A DNA stretch of 64,000 bases, taken from positions 80,688-144,687 of the forward strand of contig DASREA010000035.1 of the NCBI GenBank assembly GCA_035652315.1, given 5' to 3'. The notes beneath the pieces were generated by a model. The model was not told the origin of the DNA, searched no databases, and worked only from the letters and a program-made list of their open reading frames with translations. The stretch comes from CANKHA01 sp035652315. GTDB taxonomy: Bacteria > Pseudomonadota > Alphaproteobacteria > Rhizobiales > Xanthobacteraceae. Both the position numbers and the translations under genes were made by a program. Positions within the stretch are counted from its first letter, which is position 1. The number at the start of each line of letters is the position of its first letter. Of this stretch, positions 60,283 to 64,000 are shown in pieces.

Positions 60283-61851
60283 ATGGACGCGCAAACCTTC
60301 GGCAATTTCGGCGCGCAGATGCAGAATCTGCATGTCGTGGCGGTGTTGCCGCCGCCGAAAAAGGATCGCGTCAAGCCGCTCGCGGGCCCTCTGCTCGCTG
60401 GAAAAGCGCGCTGGAACTGGAGGGTGAGCGCGATCTGCGCCGCTCTCGACAGCCAAGCCTATCAGGAGTTGATCGCGCCAGACGGGCTGATCATTGCCAA
60501 GCCGCACTTGCTCAAGCCGGCGTCCTGGGAGTCGAATCCCGCGGAAGTCGAGCGTACCGAGAAGATGCTGCGCGAAGCCGAGCGGATCACTGGCGTGCCG
60601 CTCGGCCGCGTTGTTCTTGCCGGCGCGCATAGCATCGGCCGCGCCTTCAACCTGCCCGTCCGTCATGTCCGCCACTATGCGCTGGTGAGGCGCATTCTCC
60701 GCGACAATACCGAAGCCTTCCGCATCGCCAAGCGGCTGTTCCGCTTCGCCGATGATATGCTGGAAGCTGCAAAGCCGGACCTGATCTACACCTTCGAGTG
60801 GGCGACCCCGCTCAGCTATTGCATTTGGCTGGCGGCGCGCCGGCGCGGCATTCCCTGCGTGGCCCTGCGTTATTCCAAGATCACACCCGACCACGCCTTC
60901 TGGACCACCGACGGCATCATGCTGAACGACAAGGCGGCGGAGTTGGCGCGGGAGAAAGTCCAATCCGGCGCCTTGCCGAGCGAAGAGGCGAAGGCGCGCA
61001 TCGCCGCCTTTCGCAACCGCCCCAAGGTGATCAAGTACATCGCCACGCGCTGGATGAATCAGAGCCGGCGCAGCTTTGTGCGTTGGCATCTGCAGAACGC
61101 GCGCGTCGTCGTCCGCGAGTTCATCAACGGCTGGCGGGGGCAGGATCTGTCGCTGCGCGAACCGCCACTCGGGCGCTTCCTGCGCTACTACCACTCGCTG
61201 TTTCTGATGCGGAAGCACCGCCGCTATTTCAACGTCGTCGATGAGGTTGATCTCAGCAAAACCAAATATGTCTACTTCCCACTGCACAAAGAAGCCGAGC
61301 TGGCGCAGACCTTCCAAGCGACGCTTTGGCACGATCAGTACAACACGGTGCGGGTACTCGCGAGCCTTCTGCCGCACGGGTATCGCCTGCTCGTGCGCGA
61401 GCACCGCATGAACCTCGGGCACCGCCCGACGCGGAGCTACGAGCGCTTCGCCGTGCTGCCCAACGTCACCCTGATCGATCCTTTCGACTCCCAGTTCAAA
61501 TATCTCCAGCATGCCGCGCTGGTGGTGACCGAGAACGGCTCCTCCGGCTGGGAGGGCCTGCTGTTGCACCGGCGCGTGCTGACACTCGCTCGGACTTTTT
61601 ATGATGGAGCCGGCCGGGCGACTTCCGTTGCCGCGCCAGGCGAGTTGAATGCCGCCATTCTGCGGATTTTGAACAGCGAAGCTGTCACTGATCCGCAGGA
61701 ACACGATCGCGCCCTTGGTTGCATGATCGAGGCTGACATGCAGACGACCTTCTCCATCGACGACACCGGCATGGCCAAAGCACTCGATCTGCTGGCGCGG
61801 ACCGTCGGCCCCGAACTCGGCGTCGGGCCAGCCAAAACCCAGGTGGCCTAA
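60283..61851 (+). CDS. Capsule-synthesis-like glycan protein, copy B
   Basis: This 522-residue paralogue of the 56793 gene shares TKYVYFPLHKEAELAQTFQA, LWHDQYNTVRVLASLLP, LLVREHRMNLGHRPTRSYE and VVTENGSSGWEGLLLHRRV with it. The N-terminal halves differ much more, suggesting different acceptors or donors. It probably works with copy A in assembling the polysaccharide. The ATG at 60283 lies two bases after the transketolase stop. Confidence 0.65.
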   Translation: MDAQTFGNFGAQMQNLHVVAVLPPPKKDRVKPLAGPLLAGKARWNWRVSAICAALDSQAYQELIAPDGLIIAKPHLLKPASWESNPAEVERTEKMLREAERITGVPLGRVVLAGAHSIGRAFNLPVRHVRHYALVRRILRDNTEAFRIAKRLFRFADDMLEAAKPDLIYTFEWATPLSYCIWLAARRRGIPCVALRYSKITPDHAFWTTDGIMLNDKAAELAREKVQSGALPSEEAKARIAAFRNRPKVIKYIATRWMNQSRRSFVRWHLQNARVVVREFINGWRGQDLSLREPPLGRFLRYYHSLFLMRKHRRYFNVVDEVDLSKTKYVYFPLHKEAELAQTFQATLWHDQYNTVRVLASLLPHGYRLLVREHRMNLGHRPTRSYERFAVLPNVTLIDPFDSQFKYLQHAALVVTENGSSGWEGLLLHRRVLTLARTFYDGAGRATSVAAPGELNAAILRILNSEAVTDPQEHDRALGCMIEADMQTTFSIDDTGMAKALDLLARTVGPELGVGPAKTQVA

Positions 61852-61853
61852 GC

Positions 61854-63020
61854 ATGCACCGTCAATTGCTCAAGTGGATCCGCGCCGCCGCGGCGCGGCA
61901 CCGCGTGCGCTGGATTCCTCAGCCGGTGCGCCGCCTCGTGCGCGCGGGCACGCGCGCTCTGCACCGTCTCTATCATTTACGGGTGAGACGCGGCGCGATC
62001 GCCGGGCGCTATGCCGGCTTCGACGACGTTGCAGGTTTTCTTCGCGATCAATACGTGCCGCTCCAGGCTCCCATGGTGCTGATTTCTCAGGTCCAGCGCT
62101 CCGGCGGCACGCTCTTGAGTCAGTTGTTCGACGGGCATCCGGCGCTTGCCGCGCACCCGCATGAGCTAAAGATCGGCTTTCCGGAGGCGGACCGCTGGCC
62201 GCTGCTCGACCCGGCCCGCGGCCCGCGGTGGAATTTCGGCCGGCTGTTCGACATGAATTTCCCACGCCTGGTGCGCCGCGGCTTCACCAAGGGCGACCGC
62301 GATCCCCAGCGCTATAGCTTTCTGCTCATACCGCGGCTGCAATACCTGTTGTTCCAGCATCTGTTCGAGACCAAGCCGCCGGCGGGACCGCGCGCGATCC
62401 TCGATCATTTCTTCACCGCCTTCTTCAATGCCTGGCTGAACTATCAGGGCGATCTCGCGCAAAAGCGATGGATCACCGCCTTTGCGCCTCGGCTCGCCAA
62501 CGACGAAACGAATATGCAGCGCTTCTTCGACGCCTATCCGGATGGCCGGCTGATCCAGATCGTGCGAGATCCGAGGAGCTGGTATCCATCGGCAAAGAAC
62601 CATCTCAAATCCGGATTCGGCAACAAGTCTGCAGAGCATATTCTTAGCCGCTGGTGCGTTTCCGCGGAATCCATGCTGCGCAACAAGGCCCGCTACGGTA
62701 ATCGCGTGATCATTCTGCGCTTCGAAGACCTGGTCGGTCGCACGGAAATGACGATGCGGGCGCTGGCGCGCGAGCTTGGCATCGCCATGCATCCGCTACT
62801 GCTGGAGCCGACCTTCAACGGCCACGTCATGCGCGCCAATTCCAGCTTCGATGTCGCGCAACGCGGCGTCATCGCCGCGCCGCTGGCGCGGCAGGAAATG
62901 CTCGAGGAAAACGAGCGCCGGCTGATCGCGGAACGCTGCGGCGCACTCTACCACCGCGTGCTGGCCGAGGCGATCGTCGTCGCAGCCGAGGCACCGCGGA
63001 TGGCGGCCGCCTCATCGTGA
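61854..63020 (+). CDS. Sulfotransferase, tandem copy 1
   Basis: This 388-residue protein has the PAPS 5'-phosphosulfate motif LISQVQRSGGTLLSQLFDGH (about residues 76-95) and the 3'-phosphate motif LIQIVRDPRSWYPSAKNH near residue 235. It is very likely to sulfate a sugar hydroxyl. A basic N-terminal stretch (residues 1-50) may be membrane-associated. It begins two bases after copy B's stop codon and overlaps its own paralogue downstream by four bases (GTGA). Confidence 0.85.
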   Translation: MHRQLLKWIRAAAARHRVRWIPQPVRRLVRAGTRALHRLYHLRVRRGAIAGRYAGFDDVAGFLRDQYVPLQAPMVLISQVQRSGGTLLSQLFDGHPALAAHPHELKIGFPEADRWPLLDPARGPRWNFGRLFDMNFPRLVRRGFTKGDRDPQRYSFLLIPRLQYLLFQHLFETKPPAGPRAILDHFFTAFFNAWLNYQGDLAQKRWITAFAPRLANDETNMQRFFDAYPDGRLIQIVRDPRSWYPSAKNHLKSGFGNKSAEHILSRWCVSAESMLRNKARYGNRVIILRFEDLVGRTEMTMRALARELGIAMHPLLLEPTFNGHVMRANSSFDVAQRGVIAAPLARQEMLEENERRLIAERCGALYHRVLAEAIVVAAEAPRMAAASS

Positions 63021-64000
63021 AGAATTCGGGAGAAAGCTTGACCGCCACCTTTATTCAATCGCTGCGACGCAATTCCTTCACTCGCCAGCTCGGCGCCTTG
63101 CTGCCGGCAAGGGCGCGGCGGAATTTTGAGCGGCTGTTGAATCGCAAGAATCGCGCGCGCGGTATCGACGAGGCGCTTGCCGGCGCGCGCGCCGGTCTCG
63201 ACGACATCGAGCAATACATTCTCGCGCGCCCGGTGCCGCTGCGCGCGCCATTGATCCTGATATCGCAGGCGCATCGGTCCGGGGGCACCTTGCTCAGCCA
63301 ACTGCTCGACGGGCACCCCGCGGTCGCCGTTCATCCGCACGAGCTAAAAATCGGCCCCGCCCGCAGCGAGCAATGGCCGGATGTCGACATGGGAGCGGAC
63401 GCCAAGACCTGTTTCCGGCTGCTCTATGAGCCGTACACGGCTGGCCTTCTGCGCCGCGGCTTCAGCAAGGGGGAGCAGGATCCGGACCGCCGGCCTTTCT
63501 TCCTGGTGCCGCGGATTCAGTACCGGGTCTTCCTGCGGTTGATGGCGGCCGAACCGCCGCAAAATGCGCGCGATATTCTCGATCACTTCTTCACCGCCTA
63601 TTTCAACGCGTGGCTCAACTATCGGGGCGACCTTCGGACCAAGAAATGGATCGCGGCCTTCGCGCCACGCCTTGCCCATGATGCCGGCAATGTGGCGCAA
63701 TTTTTCCGCGATTATCCAGACGGCCTTCTGATCCAAATCGTGCGCGAACCCAAGGCCTGGTTTGCGTCTGCGCGAAGGCACGGAGCCGATTCGGCGGCCA
63801 AGTCTGCTGAAGAGATTTTGGCTGCTTGGCGCGCGTCCGCGGAGTCGATTTTGCGCAATCGCGCCGCCTATCCGGGACAGGTCATCGTCTTGCGTTTTGA
63901 GGATTTGGTGGGCAGCAGCGAGCCGACGATGCGCCAGCTCGCGCAGCAGCTGGGCATCGATTATGACCCGATCCTGCTGCGGCCGACCTTCAACGGCGAG
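63017..64000 (+). CDS. Sulfotransferase, tandem copy 2 (3' end outside window)
   Basis: The frame is open from GTG 63017 to the right edge, giving 328 residues so far. It matches its upstream neighbour throughout: LILISQAHRSGGTLLSQLLDGH and LIQIVREPKAWFASARRHG are the PAPS motifs. The GTG overlaps the previous stop codon (GTGA). Two adjacent, diverged sulfotransferases suggest sulfation at two positions or on two sugars. Confidence 0.8.
   Translation, partial: MKNSGESLTATFIQSLRRNSFTRQLGALLPARARRNFERLLNRKNRARGIDEALAGARAGLDDIEQYILARPVPLRAPLILISQAHRSGGTLLSQLLDGHPAVAVHPHELKIGPARSEQWPDVDMGADAKTCFRLLYEPYTAGLLRRGFSKGEQDPDRRPFFLVPRIQYRVFLRLMAAEPPQNARDILDHFFTAYFNAWLNYRGDLRTKKWIAAFAPRLAHDAGNVAQFFRDYPDGLLIQIVREPKAWFASARRHGADSAAKSAEEILAAWRASAESILRNRAAYPGQVIVLRFEDLVGSSEPTMRQLAQQLGIDYDPILLRPTFNGE

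Overview
The window looks like chromosomal DNA of a GC-rich alphaproteobacterium of the order Hyphomicrobiales (Rhizobiales), probably near Bradyrhizobiaceae/Xanthobacteraceae. This rests on gene content and protein style: LpcC-like core transferase, DUF3775, tandem LTxxQ secreted proteins, HPF with a cold-shock domain, NnrS, and a FixK-type box. No transposase, integrase, phage gene, CRISPR array or rRNA was seen. One tRNA (Lys, CTT) is present.

Region by region: (1) 1-5943 is branched-chain amino-acid synthesis: ilvB (5' end missing), ilvH, a LysE-type exporter, ilvC, then leuA behind a leader that encodes a leucine-rich peptide. (2) 6118-10086 holds small secreted proteins (two related LTxxQ proteins and two short ones), tRNA-Lys, a DUF488 protein and NnrS. 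(3) 10163-13990 is an hsp20-lon heat-shock pair, ChaB-like and DUF3775 genes. (4) 14086-17776 is an unusual operon of two paralogous bicupins and a EutA-like reactivating ATPase, followed by a ribosome-hibernation/cold-shock fusion and a GST. (5) 19204-32903 is envelope sugar and LPS chemistry: an MsbA-like ABC transporter, galE, an LpcC-like transferase, ugd, lptD, arabinose-5-phosphate isomerase, a glycosyltransferase, gmhB, gmhA and waaF. (6) 33150-44807 continues with hldD, hldE, core glycosyltransferases, an O-antigen ligase, a FlaA1/CapD-type dehydratase, a WecA-type initiating transferase, a GT4 enzyme and an asparagine-synthase-like amidotransferase.

(7) 44867 to the right edge is the most distinctive part. 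A winged-helix/Rossmann regulator overlaps a gene for an RfaH-like NusG paralogue. A sugar O-methyltransferase follows on the other strand. Then comes a long, tightly overlapping operon: carbamoyltransferase, DUF4910 protein, sulfotransferase, NeuB-type synthase, SDR, aldehyde dehydrogenase, CMP-sugar synthetase, DapA-family lyase, two capsule-synthesis-like proteins around a complete transketolase, and two tandem sulfotransferases, the last running off the window. The leader of this operon carries an ops-like element, and both divergent promoter regions carry the same GTTCA-N5-TGAAC palindrome. I read this as a self-contained regulatory and biosynthetic unit for an acidic, decorated (sulfated, carbamoylated, methylated) surface polysaccharide that contains a CMP-activated ulosonic acid of unknown structure.

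How the parts connect: gmhA-hldE-gmhB-hldD-waaF give a complete ADP-heptose route and its transferase; galE and ugd feed UDP-Gal and UDP-GlcA; the WecA-type enzyme, dehydratase and ligase build and attach O-chains; LptD and the ABC exporter serve LPS export.
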